A stretch of 64,000 bases of DNA from Chitinophagaceae bacterium (GTDB lineage Bacteria; Bacteroidota; Bacteroidia; Chitinophagales; UBA10324), in contig JADJAG010000011.1 of the NCBI GenBank assembly GCA_016704325.1, positions 1 through 64,000 of the forward strand, written 5' to 3'. Below are positions 20,926-29,250 of this stretch, in pieces; the first letter of the stretch is position 1, and every line of letters begins with the position of its first letter. A program made the translations under genes and the position numbers. Below the pieces are notes generated by a model. It was not told where the DNA came from and did no database searches. It worked only from the letters and a program-made list of their open reading frames with translations.

Positions 20926-22350
20926 TCAGAACACCAGTTTATTCAATGCCTTCACCATATTTCTGCGCTGACTGTATTTTACTTTGAACTCTGTAGTGAG
21001 CGCTTTGGCCACTTCATTTCCAGTATGCAGCGATTGTATCTTGCGAATGGTTTTAACTACGTAGTTGTAATGTTCGCTGCCCATATTGTGTTCAGCATAA
21101 CGGCGTAATGCTTCCCGGTAGATCTCCACCAATTCTGCCGGAAATTTTTCTTTCAACAGATCATAATAGTCCTCCACAAATTCGAGGGAAGCGTTTTTCT
21201 GCATCAACTGCAACAAACGTGTCCAGTATTTTTCTTCAATGAAGAGGGCAGCCAGCAACCGGATTCCTTTTAGGCCATAATGTGTTTCTGCTTTAAGCGT
21301 TGCAATGATTTTTTCCACTTCCTTCATCCACTTTTCTGCATCGTAGGTTGACTTAACCTGCTGATAGAATGTTATATTGAAACGATCATAAAATAACCGC
21401 AAGCCAGTCTGGCGGATACTGCGTATATCATCCTCTGCGACAGCGATTTTCAATAACAACTCATCCCATTCAGAACTGATGTAGAGCCGTCCTTTTTGCT
21501 GATCGCTGAGTTTGCTTGCTTTAATCAACTCCTTTGCTGTAGCAAAATCTTCTTTTGTCATGCTTTCCTCAATCAGTTGCCGGCGGAATGCCCTGATCCT
21601 TAAATTTTCCTCCACCACTTTCCTTGCTTCTTCGGCTCTTCCCATACTGTCCAGCAATGTTATTTTCTTCCGGAGAAAATATTCTTCATATCGTTCGCTG
21701 ATGCCTCCTTTGTGATGGCTGCCTGTTTCATGAATCAATTGATTCAACAAATCAAGGAGCTGCAGTTGCCGATGTTCACTTGCAGCAGCATCCATCAAAA
21801 TATCGAACCACTGTTCCTCCAGTCCTGTCAGGCGGTAATCTGCACGAACTGCTTCCTGCATGGCAGATTCAAAAATGAGCTCCTTCAGATCAGGTCCTGC
21901 ATCAGTGGTTACGATGTTGTCAAGTATAGAGAACGACCGGATGATACAGCCCTTCAGCAATGCATCCGGATCATCCAGCCTGGTAAGTATGGGATGCACT
22001 TCTTCTATTAAAGCGACAGCGAGGTGAAAAGGATCGAGGTAATTTTTGATGGCTAATTGGTCTTCGGCTTTTTGCAGAAGGGAATGCAACTGATCAGCCA
22101 TAGTCCGGATGATTGTTGCATCCGTCACTTTTGCATCGTGTTGCAGCTGCTCCATGACCTGTCGGATGAGCAACAGGAATTTTTCTTTGCCGGTAGCTTT
22201 CAACCGATCGGCGAACCGGAGCAGAAATTCAGTTTGAAAGTGATTGTTTTCAAGAGCATATGCTTCTATAAATTCACGGAGCTCCTTGTCCTTTACTTTT
22301 TTCAGCAAAGAAGAAATGACAGATGGTGGTGATGGAGTTCCTTTTTCCAT
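20926..22350 (-). CDS. Helical-repeat protein of unknown function
   Basis: The product has 474 residues, almost all predicted alpha-helical, with no signal peptide or membrane segment. The C-terminal 120 residues (DYYDLLKEKFPAELVEIYREALRRYAEHNMG through KAL..EFKVKYSQRRNMVKALNKL) resemble the helical tail of bacterial SWIM zinc-finger proteins. The N-terminal zinc motif of that family (CxC...CxH) is absent, so this may be a truncated or derived form. It faces pheS tail to tail with a 25-bp gap. No function can be given. Confidence 0.6.
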   Translation of the reverse strand: MEKGTPSPPSVISSLLKKVKDKELREFIEAYALENNHFQTEFLLRFADRLKATGKEKFLLLIRQVMEQLQHDAKVTDATIIRTMADQLHSLLQKAEDQLAIKNYLDPFHLAVALIEEVHPILTRLDDPDALLKGCIIRSFSILDNIVTTDAGPDLKELIFESAMQEAVRADYRLTGLEEQWFDILMDAAASEHRQLQLLDLLNQLIHETGSHHKGGISERYEEYFLRKKITLLDSMGRAEEARKVVEENLRIRAFRRQLIEESMTKEDFATAKELIKASKLSDQQKGRLYISSEWDELLLKIAVAEDDIRSIRQTGLRLFYDRFNITFYQQVKSTYDAEKWMKEVEKIIATLKAETHYGLKGIRLLAALFIEEKYWTRLLQLMQKNASLEFVEDYYDLLKEKFPAELVEIYREALRRYAEHNMGSEHYNYVVKTIRKIQSLHTGNEVAKALTTEFKVKYSQRRNMVKALNKLVF

Positions 22351-22484
22351 TTGTTAAAAAAGGCTAAGGAAAATGGGTTATGGTATGTTTTGCTAACTGT
22401 AACACCATTCAAATTTTGTAATGTGCCAAGTAAACTTGTAAAGATAACAAGGATAACATGATAATGACAGGGGTTAGAAAATGA

Positions 22485-22671
22485 GGGTGTATGACAATTC
22501 GCTCAGCTTGTCAAGCAATGGTTGATGGGTTAAATGGCTAAATGGTTAAATTGCTGCGGCGAAGCCGATCACTTGCTATTCTGTAATCGCTACGCTGTTT
22601 TACTCACTTACTCAAATACTTAATACTCAATTTCAACACCCAATAATCTATATTCAATTTGTCGTACACCC
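22485..22671. mobile_element. MITE-like family 1, copy C with near-perfect 8-bp duplication
   Basis: The ends are GGGTGTATGACAATTCG and TTTGTCGTACACCC. The flanks are GAAAATGA (22477-22484) and GAAATTGA (22672-22679), 7 of 8 matching. The interior has GTTAAATGGCTAAATGGTTAA, GCTGCGGCGAAGCCGATCA and AATAATCTATATTCAA, as in copies B and D. It lies upstream of the hydroxyacyl-CoA dehydrogenase gene. Confidence 0.8.
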
Positions 22672-22812
22672 GAAATTGAAACTGCAACAGCATAAAATGC
22701 TACAAGTGACCGCAAGTGACCAAATGGTTACGAGCGTTTGCATAACTTAACCATTTATGAAAGGCATTTCAATTTCATTCCTTACATTCGATTTCAAAGA
22801 GCAGTCAGGCGG

Positions 22813-23676
22813 ATGAACAATATTGATCAGGTTAAGACCATTGCAGTAGCCGGTGCCGGTACCATGGGTGCAGGTATTGCGCAACTGTCGGCGCAGGCCG
22901 GATACCAAACGGTCTTATATGACTTGTCGAAGGAGATGGTACAAAAAGGGCTTGCAAGCATTCGTGAGAATCTGAAAATTGCAGTGACTAAGAAAAAAAT
23001 TTCAGTTACGGAAAGCGAGTCCATACTGCAACGGATACATACTTCAGTGAATGTTGATGAACTGGTTGCAGAGGTAGTGATTGAAGCGATCATAGAGCGA
23101 TTGGATATTAAAACGGCGTTTTTTAAACAGCTGGCAACCATTAATAATAAGGAGTCGATATTTTGTTCGAACACTTCTTCCATTCCCATCACCTTGTTAG
23201 CAAAAGAAATTCCGTACCCGGAAAGGATAGCCGGCATGCATTTTTTCAACCCGGCTCATTTGATGAAGTTGGTGGAGATTGTTTCCGGTGAACATACAAG
23301 CTCTAACTGCGCACAGACTGTATATGACCTGGCCGTTAAATTTGGAAAGCAACCGGTAATGACAAAAGACAGGCCGGGCTTTATCGTTAACAGGATCGGC
23401 AAAATGTACCATACCGAATCATTGAAACTGCTGGAAGAGGGCATTGCACCGGTAGCAACCATTGATCAATTGATGGAAGCGGGCGGATTTAAGATGGGTC
23501 CTTTTCGCCTTATAGATCTGATTGGCGTAGATGCCAACCTGAATGTAACCAAGTCGCTCTATGAACTGATGGGCCGTGAGGAAAGATTCAAACCAAGTGC
23601 AATACAACAGCAAATGGTAGATGCAGGAATGTTGGGTAGAAAATCAGGGCAGGGATTCTATAAGTACAATGCGTGA
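22813..23676 (+). CDS. 3-hydroxybutyryl-CoA dehydrogenase
   Basis: This NAD(P)-dependent enzyme interconverts acetoacetyl-CoA and 3-hydroxybutyryl-CoA in fatty-acid or butanoate metabolism. The start MNNIDQVKTI (22813) is chosen because the Rossmann motif GAGTMGAGIAQ follows at the usual distance; the upstream in-frame ATG at 22738 adds 25 unrelated residues. It shows SNTSSIPITLLA and the catalytic HFFNPAHLMKLVEIV, then DRPGFIVNRI and the C-terminal helical domain with GLDxxLNVTKSLYE-type residues. The length of 287 residues is typical. PaaH/Hbd types cannot be separated here. Confidence 0.9.
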   Translation: MNNIDQVKTIAVAGAGTMGAGIAQLSAQAGYQTVLYDLSKEMVQKGLASIRENLKIAVTKKKISVTESESILQRIHTSVNVDELVAEVVIEAIIERLDIKTAFFKQLATINNKESIFCSNTSSIPITLLAKEIPYPERIAGMHFFNPAHLMKLVEIVSGEHTSSNCAQTVYDLAVKFGKQPVMTKDRPGFIVNRIGKMYHTESLKLLEEGIAPVATIDQLMEAGGFKMGPFRLIDLIGVDANLNVTKSLYELMGREERFKPSAIQQQMVDAGMLGRKSGQGFYKYNA

Positions 23677-23730
23677 AGGTTCATACAACAGGTATGCAAT
23701 TGATTAACAGACTTCAAAAAGGATATGATT

Positions 23731-24930
23731 ATGAAATCATTCATTGCCTTTCCGATGGTTGTGCTGTTCATGACGATCTCCTGCTCTTTTGGTACCAATG
23801 ACAGCGGAGCAATTGTCTATAGCGTAACTTTAAAACCTGTTGTTTCCGGCCTGGAAGCGCCAATTGGCATGGCAGCTCCCGATGATGGCAGCGGCAGATT
23901 GTTTGTGATTGAACAACAGGGAATGGTACGTATCATAAAAAGCGGGCAGTTAATCAGTCAACCTTTTTTAGATGTATCAGGCAAGCTTGATCAGATGGGT
24001 GAGGGTTATTCGGAGAAGGGATTATTGGGTATTGCCTTTCATCCTTCCTACAGATCGAATGGAAAATTTTATATTTACTATTCAGCACCAACAGTAACAA
24101 ATGGCATGGATCACAAAAGTGTGATCGAAGAATATACTGTTTCAGCTAATGCTGATGTTGCCAATGCATCGGGCAGATTGATTCTTGAAATTCAACAACC
24201 GGAATCAAATCACAATGGCGGACAACTTTGTTTTGGGCCGGATGGATTCTTGTATGTTGGCACCGGCGATGGTGGTGGCGCAGGCGATAAGCATGGTACC
24301 ATTGGCAATGGCCAGAATTTGAATACGATGCTGGGAAAAATTTTGCGTATTGATGTGAATGTACCGGAGCGTTATAAGATTCCTGTTGATAATCCTTTTA
24401 CAGATAAAGAGGGACTGGATGAAATATTCGCATATGGACTTCGTAATCCCTGGCGATTTTCTTTCGACCGGAAAACAGGTCAGTTGTTTTGCGCTGATGT
24501 GGGGCAGAATGAATATGAAGAAGTAAACATTATTGAGAAGGGGAAGAATTATGGCTGGCGTATTATGGAAGGATTCCACTGTTACAATCCTTCGAAAAAC
24601 TGCAACACGACTGGTCTAACCTTTCCAATCAATGAGTATGACCATTCTTTTGGTAAGAGTGTAATTGGCGGATATGTTTACCAGGGAAATACAGCAGCCG
24701 ATATGAAGGATGTTTACATTTTTGGTGACTGGACAGGAAAAATTTTCATGTTGTTAAAATCAGCTGCAACTAATAAATGGGAACGCAGGGGCATGACCAT
24801 AAAGGGACTGCAAGAAGATTTTTACATCAATAGTTTTGGAGAAGGAAGTGATGGAACTTTGTATGTGATGGGCCAGCATACGATCGGGACACAAAAAGCC
24901 GGAATGGTTTATCAGTTGGTGTTTGAATGA
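23731..24930 (+). CDS. PQQ-dependent sugar dehydrogenase (GSDH/HHIP-like beta-propeller), lipoprotein
   Basis: The start is MKSFIAFPMVV (23731), with a lipobox-like TISC in the leader; an ATG two codons upstream is less likely. The protein has about 399 residues and forms a six-bladed propeller. Family signatures are LIGMAAPDDGSGRLFVIEQQGMVRI, EKGLLGIAFHP, NHNGGQLCFGPDGFLYVGTGDGGGAGD, GKILRIDV and GLRNPWRFSFDRKTGQLFCADVGQ. The family oxidises aldose sugars in the periplasm with PQQ, but many members have unproven substrates. It is probably in one transcript with the gene before it (54 bp away). Confidence 0.85.
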   Translation: MKSFIAFPMVVLFMTISCSFGTNDSGAIVYSVTLKPVVSGLEAPIGMAAPDDGSGRLFVIEQQGMVRIIKSGQLISQPFLDVSGKLDQMGEGYSEKGLLGIAFHPSYRSNGKFYIYYSAPTVTNGMDHKSVIEEYTVSANADVANASGRLILEIQQPESNHNGGQLCFGPDGFLYVGTGDGGGAGDKHGTIGNGQNLNTMLGKILRIDVNVPERYKIPVDNPFTDKEGLDEIFAYGLRNPWRFSFDRKTGQLFCADVGQNEYEEVNIIEKGKNYGWRIMEGFHCYNPSKNCNTTGLTFPINEYDHSFGKSVIGGYVYQGNTAADMKDVYIFGDWTGKIFMLLKSAATNKWERRGMTIKGLQEDFYINSFGEGSDGTLYVMGQHTIGTQKAGMVYQLVFE

Positions 24931-25086
24931 CCGTACATAAAGGACAGCGATCAGGAAAGGAATTTTTTGTAATGAATAATCGGTATAACAAAGCACTCGC
25001 AGATAGTTCCAAACTCATGCTTCAATAATCCATCCTGACTTTTCATCTGCATTCATTTATTGCACCAGTTAAAAAAAATCGAAGCC

Positions 25087-25467
25087 ATGAATAAAATCAA
25101 TCTTGCATCAAAACTGGCACTCTTTGCCGATCACTGGAATCCAAGGATCATCGGTGACCTGAATGAAAATCATATCAAGCTGGCGAAACTGCAGGGTGAT
25201 TTTATCTGGCACCAGCATGAGATGGAAGATGAATTATTCGTAGTGCTGAAAGGAAAACTGATGATTGACTTCAGGGATGGCGTTGGTGTGGATGGCATTC
25301 GAACTGTAGAGATCAATACCGGTGAAATCATTGTTGTTCCGAAAGGGGTGGCACATCGTCCGCATGCTAAGGAAGAAGTGCATATCATGCTCATTGAGCC
25401 GAAAACGGTGATCAATACCGGAGCACTGGAAAATGAGTTTACGCGCAAGGAGTTGCAACGGATTTAG
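25087..25467 (+). CDS. Small cupin-domain protein
   Basis: The product has 126 residues from MNKINLASKLALF (25087). A single cupin barrel shows motif 1 (DFIWHQHEMEDELFVVLKG, with two His and a Glu for metal) and motif 2 (GEIIVVPKGVAHRPHA). Such stand-alone cupins are often mannose-6-phosphate isomerase-like or of unknown substrate. It is preceded by 156 bp with no other gene. Confidence 0.85.
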   Translation: MNKINLASKLALFADHWNPRIIGDLNENHIKLAKLQGDFIWHQHEMEDELFVVLKGKLMIDFRDGVGVDGIRTVEINTGEIIVVPKGVAHRPHAKEEVHIMLIEPKTVINTGALENEFTRKELQRI

Positions 25468-25489
25468 CAGGACTTGTTTATTAGCTGAC

Positions 25490-25870
25490 CAACCCTCGGC
25501 TTCGCTTGGTGAGTGGTAATTTTATAAAAAATCCGACACTTCGGCTTCGCTCAGTGACCGGTTTTTTCCCTGAGTGAAGCCGAAGGTGGTCCCTGAGCGG
25601 AGCCGAAGGGTGGTCCCTGAGCGAAGTCGAAGGGAAATCAAAAACAAATTGAGGTAATTCTAAAAAAATCCGACACTTCGGCTCCGCTCAGTGACCGGAT
25701 TTTTTTCCCTGAGCGGAGTGGAAGGTGGTCCCTGAGCGAAGCCGAAGGGTGGTCCCTGAGCGAAGTCGAAGGGAAATCAAAAATAAATTGAGGTAATTCT
25801 AAAAAAATCCGACACTTCGGCTCCGCTCAGTGACCGGATTTTTTTTCCTGAGCGAAGTCGAAGGGCCGGC
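25490..25870. repeat. 139-bp tandem repeat array of the CTGAGCGAAGTCGAAGGG family
   Basis: The unit AAATCCGACACTTCGGCT...CTCAGTGACCGG starts at 25531, 25670 and 25809, an exact period of 139 bp. Each unit holds a right-facing CTTCGGCTCCGCTCAG arm and two or three left-facing CCTGAGCGAAGTCGAAGGG arms, so it can fold into several hairpins. It lies between the cupin gene and the convergent FMN-binding protein gene. The same core recurs at 56550-57060 and 60200-60300. Confidence 0.85.
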
Positions 25871-25909
25871 CGATTAAGAGTAACATTTTGGATAATTTCC
25901 TAACAGCCG

Positions 25910-26527
25910 CTAAGGCCGCATCTTTTTCATTTCGTCGGCAACCTGGCTTGCATTGATATTATTCAGATTTTCCAGTTCGGTAATGATCTGTTGAAAGTTT
26001 GCATCATTTCGGTTCTGACTGAGTTTCCATGCTCCTTCCATTCTGTCAATAGAGATTTCAAAACCAACCACTCCTTTCATTTCTTTCTTCACAAATTCTT
26101 TAGGCATCGTATCCATACTCACCGGGTTTTTGGAATGCACTTCATATTTATTCACGAGCCGGCGAAGTGCTTCCTGCAACTGTTCACCTTCCAACAGTTT
26201 TATTCTTCCATATACATGCACAGCGATATAATTCCATGTAGGCACATTTACATGATCATACCAGGAAGCAGAAATGTAAGCATGCGGACCCAGGAAGACA
26301 GCCATGACTTCCTTGTTTTCCGGAAAAGTTTTCCATTGCGGATTAGCTTTTGAAACGTGGCCCCAAAGCACTTTTTCTCCCTGCGCATTTACTTCCAGTT
26401 CCAAAGGCAAGTGGGTGGCCCAATGCTTGCCTTCATGCGTGCTGATCAGCGTTGCGAAACTATGCTGTTGCAGAAATTTTTCTATTTCAGGAAGTTCATG
26501 GTTACGGTAAAGTTTGGGGATATACAT
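25910..26527 (-). CDS. PaiB-type FMN-binding split-barrel protein
   Basis: The product has 205 residues. It begins MYIPKLYRNHELPEIEKFLQQHSFATLIST as in PaiB-like negative transcriptional regulators. It continues HLPLELE, GHVSKANPQWK, VMAVFLGPHAYISASWYDHVNVPTWNYIAVHVYG and the terminal MKGVVGFEISIDRMEGAWKLSQNR. The family binds FMN; the regulator label comes from Bacillus PaiB, and a flavin-linked redox role is just as likely. It is complete, with no frameshift. Confidence 0.85.
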   Translation of the reverse strand: MYIPKLYRNHELPEIEKFLQQHSFATLISTHEGKHWATHLPLELEVNAQGEKVLWGHVSKANPQWKTFPENKEVMAVFLGPHAYISASWYDHVNVPTWNYIAVHVYGRIKLLEGEQLQEALRRLVNKYEVHSKNPVSMDTMPKEFVKKEMKGVVGFEISIDRMEGAWKLSQNRNDANFQQIITELENLNNINASQVADEMKKMRP

Positions 26528-26597
26528 GGATGAACCAGGTTTGTGAATATTGCAAAGATAATACTACAGTAATGCCGGATGATAGCTACAATTGTTT

Positions 26598-26738
26598 GGG
26601 TCTACGACAAAATGGATATTGAATATTGGGTGTTGAATATTGAAAATTTCAAACTCAACATTCAATATTCAATTGACATTACCCGCCAGGTGGGATGCCA
26701 ACCATTGCTTGACAAGCTAAGCGATTTGTCGTACACCA
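26598..26738. mobile_element. MITE-like family 1, short variant
   Basis: The ends are GGGTCTACGACAA and TTTGTCGTACACC. The right part (ATGCCAACCATTGCTTGACAAGCTAAGCGATTTGTCG) is the reverse complement of the left end of copies B-D, so it is inverted relative to them. The interior has AATATTGAATATT arms. The flanks AATTGTTT and GAGTGTTT agree at 6 of 8 positions. Confidence 0.6.
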
Positions 26739-26879
26739 GAGTGTTTTCGGCCAGCAATAGACAACATACAAGATTGTTATTTCCACCATGGCGCAAAGTG
26801 GGCCATTGCAGTACCATGATGCAAATGATAACAATAGTTCTCGCGTCCTGATGATTAGTTTTTTTACATTCGTTTATCC

Positions 26880-27770
26880 ATGTCTTCATTTATAATAGAA
26901 ACCCCGAAAGAATTCAGTTTTCACCAATGCCTTCATTTTCTGAACCGTTCTCCTAATGAATTGCTGCATCTAACACAAGGGGAACAAGTGCAGAAAATAA
27001 TCAGGGTGCATGATAAAACCATTTTGTTTTCAATCGAAACAGATTTACAGAACCAACTGGTGGTTAGTGTTTTAAATCAACGTACTACCGCTACCCTTCA
27101 GCAGGCAATCTGCTCTTATGTAACCGATTGGTTCGATCTGAAGACAGATCTGAAACCTTTTTATGCCTTCGCTTCAAATGATCCAATACTCAAATCACTG
27201 GTGAAGAAATATGCAGGCTATCGTATCGTCGGCATGCCTGATTTGTTCGAAGCATTGTCGTGGGCAATCATCGGACAGCAGATCAATCTTTCTTTTGCTT
27301 ACCGGTTGAAGCAACAATTTGTGCAATCATTCGGAGAAAAATTTTCATGGAAAGAAAGAACGTACTATCATTTTCCTGCAGCGGAATTGGTAGCCGGTCT
27401 CAACCCTGCTTCTTTGCTTGCCCTGCAATTCTCAAGACAGAAAGCGGAATATGTAATTGCAACTGCAAAAGCTTTTGCTTCAGGAGTTATTTCGAAGGAA
27501 CAACTCTCATTGCTTTCATTCCCGGAGGCAAAAGAAAGATTGATAAAACTCAAAGGAATCGGCAACTGGACTGCCAATTATGTACTGATGAAAACCTTTC
27601 ATTATCCCAATGCCTTTCCGCTGGAAGATGCGGGATTACATCAGGCCATCAGGAGACAATTGAATCTCAGCGCGAAGCCAACTTTACAACAGATTGAGCA
27701 GCTATTCAAAAAGTATAAGGGCTGGGAAGCGTATGCAACGTTATATTTGTGGAGAAGCTTGAGTGAGTAG
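26880..27770 (+). CDS. alkA: DNA-3-methyladenine glycosylase II, AlkA-like
   Basis: This enzyme removes alkylated bases from DNA in base-excision repair. It has 296 residues. The N-terminal AlkA-type beta domain covers about 1-110. The HhH-GPD domain follows, with LFEALSWAIIGQQINLSFAYRLKQQF, the hairpin LKGIGNWTANYVLMKTF and a catalytic-region Asp in FPLEDAGLHQA. The end KYKGWEAYATLYLWRS is the usual one. The start at 26880 has no closer alternative. It is intact. Confidence 0.9.
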   Translation: MSSFIIETPKEFSFHQCLHFLNRSPNELLHLTQGEQVQKIIRVHDKTILFSIETDLQNQLVVSVLNQRTTATLQQAICSYVTDWFDLKTDLKPFYAFASNDPILKSLVKKYAGYRIVGMPDLFEALSWAIIGQQINLSFAYRLKQQFVQSFGEKFSWKERTYYHFPAAELVAGLNPASLLALQFSRQKAEYVIATAKAFASGVISKEQLSLLSFPEAKERLIKLKGIGNWTANYVLMKTFHYPNAFPLEDAGLHQAIRRQLNLSAKPTLQQIEQLFKKYKGWEAYATLYLWRSLSE

Positions 27771-27771
27771 T

Positions 27772-27835
27772 GAGAAGTGAGTAATGAGTAGTGAGTAGTG
27801 AGAAGTGAGTAATGAGTAGCGAGTATTGAGTGGCG
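27772..27835. repeat. Simple GAGTAGTGAGAAGTGAGTAA repeat
   Basis: GTGAGTAGTGAGAAGTGAGTAATGAGTAGTGAG-like units follow the alkA stop. The reverse complement (ACTCATTACTCACT) resembles the ACTCACTTACTCAAATACTCAA part of family-1 elements. It is probably a worn fragment of such an element. Confidence 0.5.
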
Positions 27836-27922
27836 GAGCTGGTTAAATTTTGGAAGTGCAATTATGAAACATAAGCGCGTGTTTAATGTTAGGTGATCGA
27901 TAACAACTTTAAGATACCAATC

Positions 27923-28630
27923 ATGAATATAAAAGAAGCAAAGGTGCTGATTACCGGCGGCAGTTCAGGCCTTGGATACGAAACAGCCAGGCAATTGATA
28001 GCAAAAGGCGCAAAGGTGATCATCAGCGGTCGAAACAAGGCCAACCTGGAAGCTGCGGCAAAAGAGATCGGTGCAATATCTTTTGTTGGTGATGTGAGCA
28101 AGGAAGCTGAAGTGCAACACATGATCGAATTCACCATTAAAGAATTAGGAGGCTTCAACGTATTGGTAAACAATGCGGCCTTTGGTTATTTTGATCAGTT
28201 GGTGAACATGGATACACAGAAAGTGAGAGCGCTTTTTGAAACCAATGTAATCGGTGCCATGATGGTGGCCCGTGAATCGGCAAAGCATTTTGTTGAAAAG
28301 CAATATGGTAACATCGTCAATATCTCATCTACTGCAGGTCGGGCCGGATTTTCCGGAGGCACTGCCTATGCTGCCAGCAAGTTCGCGCTAAGTTGTATGA
28401 CGGAATGCTGGCGCGCTGAACTTCGCCAGTTCAATATTAGGGTGATGCAGGTGAATCCAAGTGAAGTACAAACGCAATTTGGTCCTAATGCTGGAAGGCC
28501 TCCGAAACTTTTCAATGCATCAAAATTGCAGTCTCCGGATATTGCACATACCATCATCAGTATGCTGGAGATGGATGACCGTGCATTTATTACAGAAGCA
28601 ACCGTTTGGGCTACCAATCCAAAAGATTAG
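27923..28630 (+). CDS. Short-chain dehydrogenase/reductase
   Basis: The product has 235 residues from MNIKEAKVLITGG (27923). The cofactor motif is TGGSSGLGYETA. It also has NNAAFG, the catalytic Ser in NISSTAGRAG and YAASK with Tyr and Lys. It is a classical SDR oxidoreductase of unknown substrate. The N-terminal extension from 27893 is not used because the Rossmann start sits at the normal distance from 27923. Confidence 0.9.
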   Translation: MNIKEAKVLITGGSSGLGYETARQLIAKGAKVIISGRNKANLEAAAKEIGAISFVGDVSKEAEVQHMIEFTIKELGGFNVLVNNAAFGYFDQLVNMDTQKVRALFETNVIGAMMVARESAKHFVEKQYGNIVNISSTAGRAGFSGGTAYAASKFALSCMTECWRAELRQFNIRVMQVNPSEVQTQFGPNAGRPPKLFNASKLQSPDIAHTIISMLEMDDRAFITEATVWATNPKD

Positions 28631-28770
28631 CACACTGAATTTTGTTGAGCAATAATGAACGATGTAACAAACAGATGTGAAATTTGTAATTCCTGTTTAG
28701 TAGATAGGATGTGGTATGCAAGGTGTTGTTACTTTTGAAATTCTATTTGACCATCAGCCACCATTTGATT

Positions 28771-29223
28771 ATGAAGATCATTCCCGCCACTGTCGAACAC
28801 CTCAATGAACTTGCAAAATTGTTTGATGCCTACCGAATATTTTACCGCAAATCAAGCGATGTAGCAAGTGCTGCAAGATTTCTCAGTGAAAGGTTGGAGC
28901 GTAAAGATTCTGTAATCTACCTGGCAATAGATAACCATGATGCAATAGCAGGTTTCACGCAGCTCTACCCGCTTTTTTCTTCCACCAGGCTGAAGCGATT
29001 GTGGTTGCTGAATGATCTGTTTGTAAGGGAAGATTCCAGGGGCAAGGGCTATTCAAAGCTCTTAATTGAACGTGCCAAAGCATTGGCTATAGAAACAGAA
29101 GCAGCAGGACTTTCATTGGAAACAGAAATGTCGAATCATATTGGTAACGCACTCTATCCTGATGTGGGTTTTGAACTGGATACGGAGCACAACTTTTATT
29201 TCTGGGAGAATAAAATCAGATAG
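28771..29223 (+). CDS. GNAT family N-acetyltransferase
   Basis: The product has 150 residues from MKIIPATVEHLNELAKLFDAYR (28771). The acetyl-CoA loop reads LFVREDSRGKGYSKLLIERAKALA. The C-terminal SNHIGNALYPDVGFELDTEHNFYFW is typical of single-domain GNATs. The substrate is unknown. It is convergent with the ABC transporter gene 28 bp away. Confidence 0.85.
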   Translation: MKIIPATVEHLNELAKLFDAYRIFYRKSSDVASAARFLSERLERKDSVIYLAIDNHDAIAGFTQLYPLFSSTRLKRLWLLNDLFVREDSRGKGYSKLLIERAKALAIETEAAGLSLETEMSNHIGNALYPDVGFELDTEHNFYFWENKIR

Positions 29224-29250
29224 GAGTAATCTTTGGTTCTTCTTTGCTAT

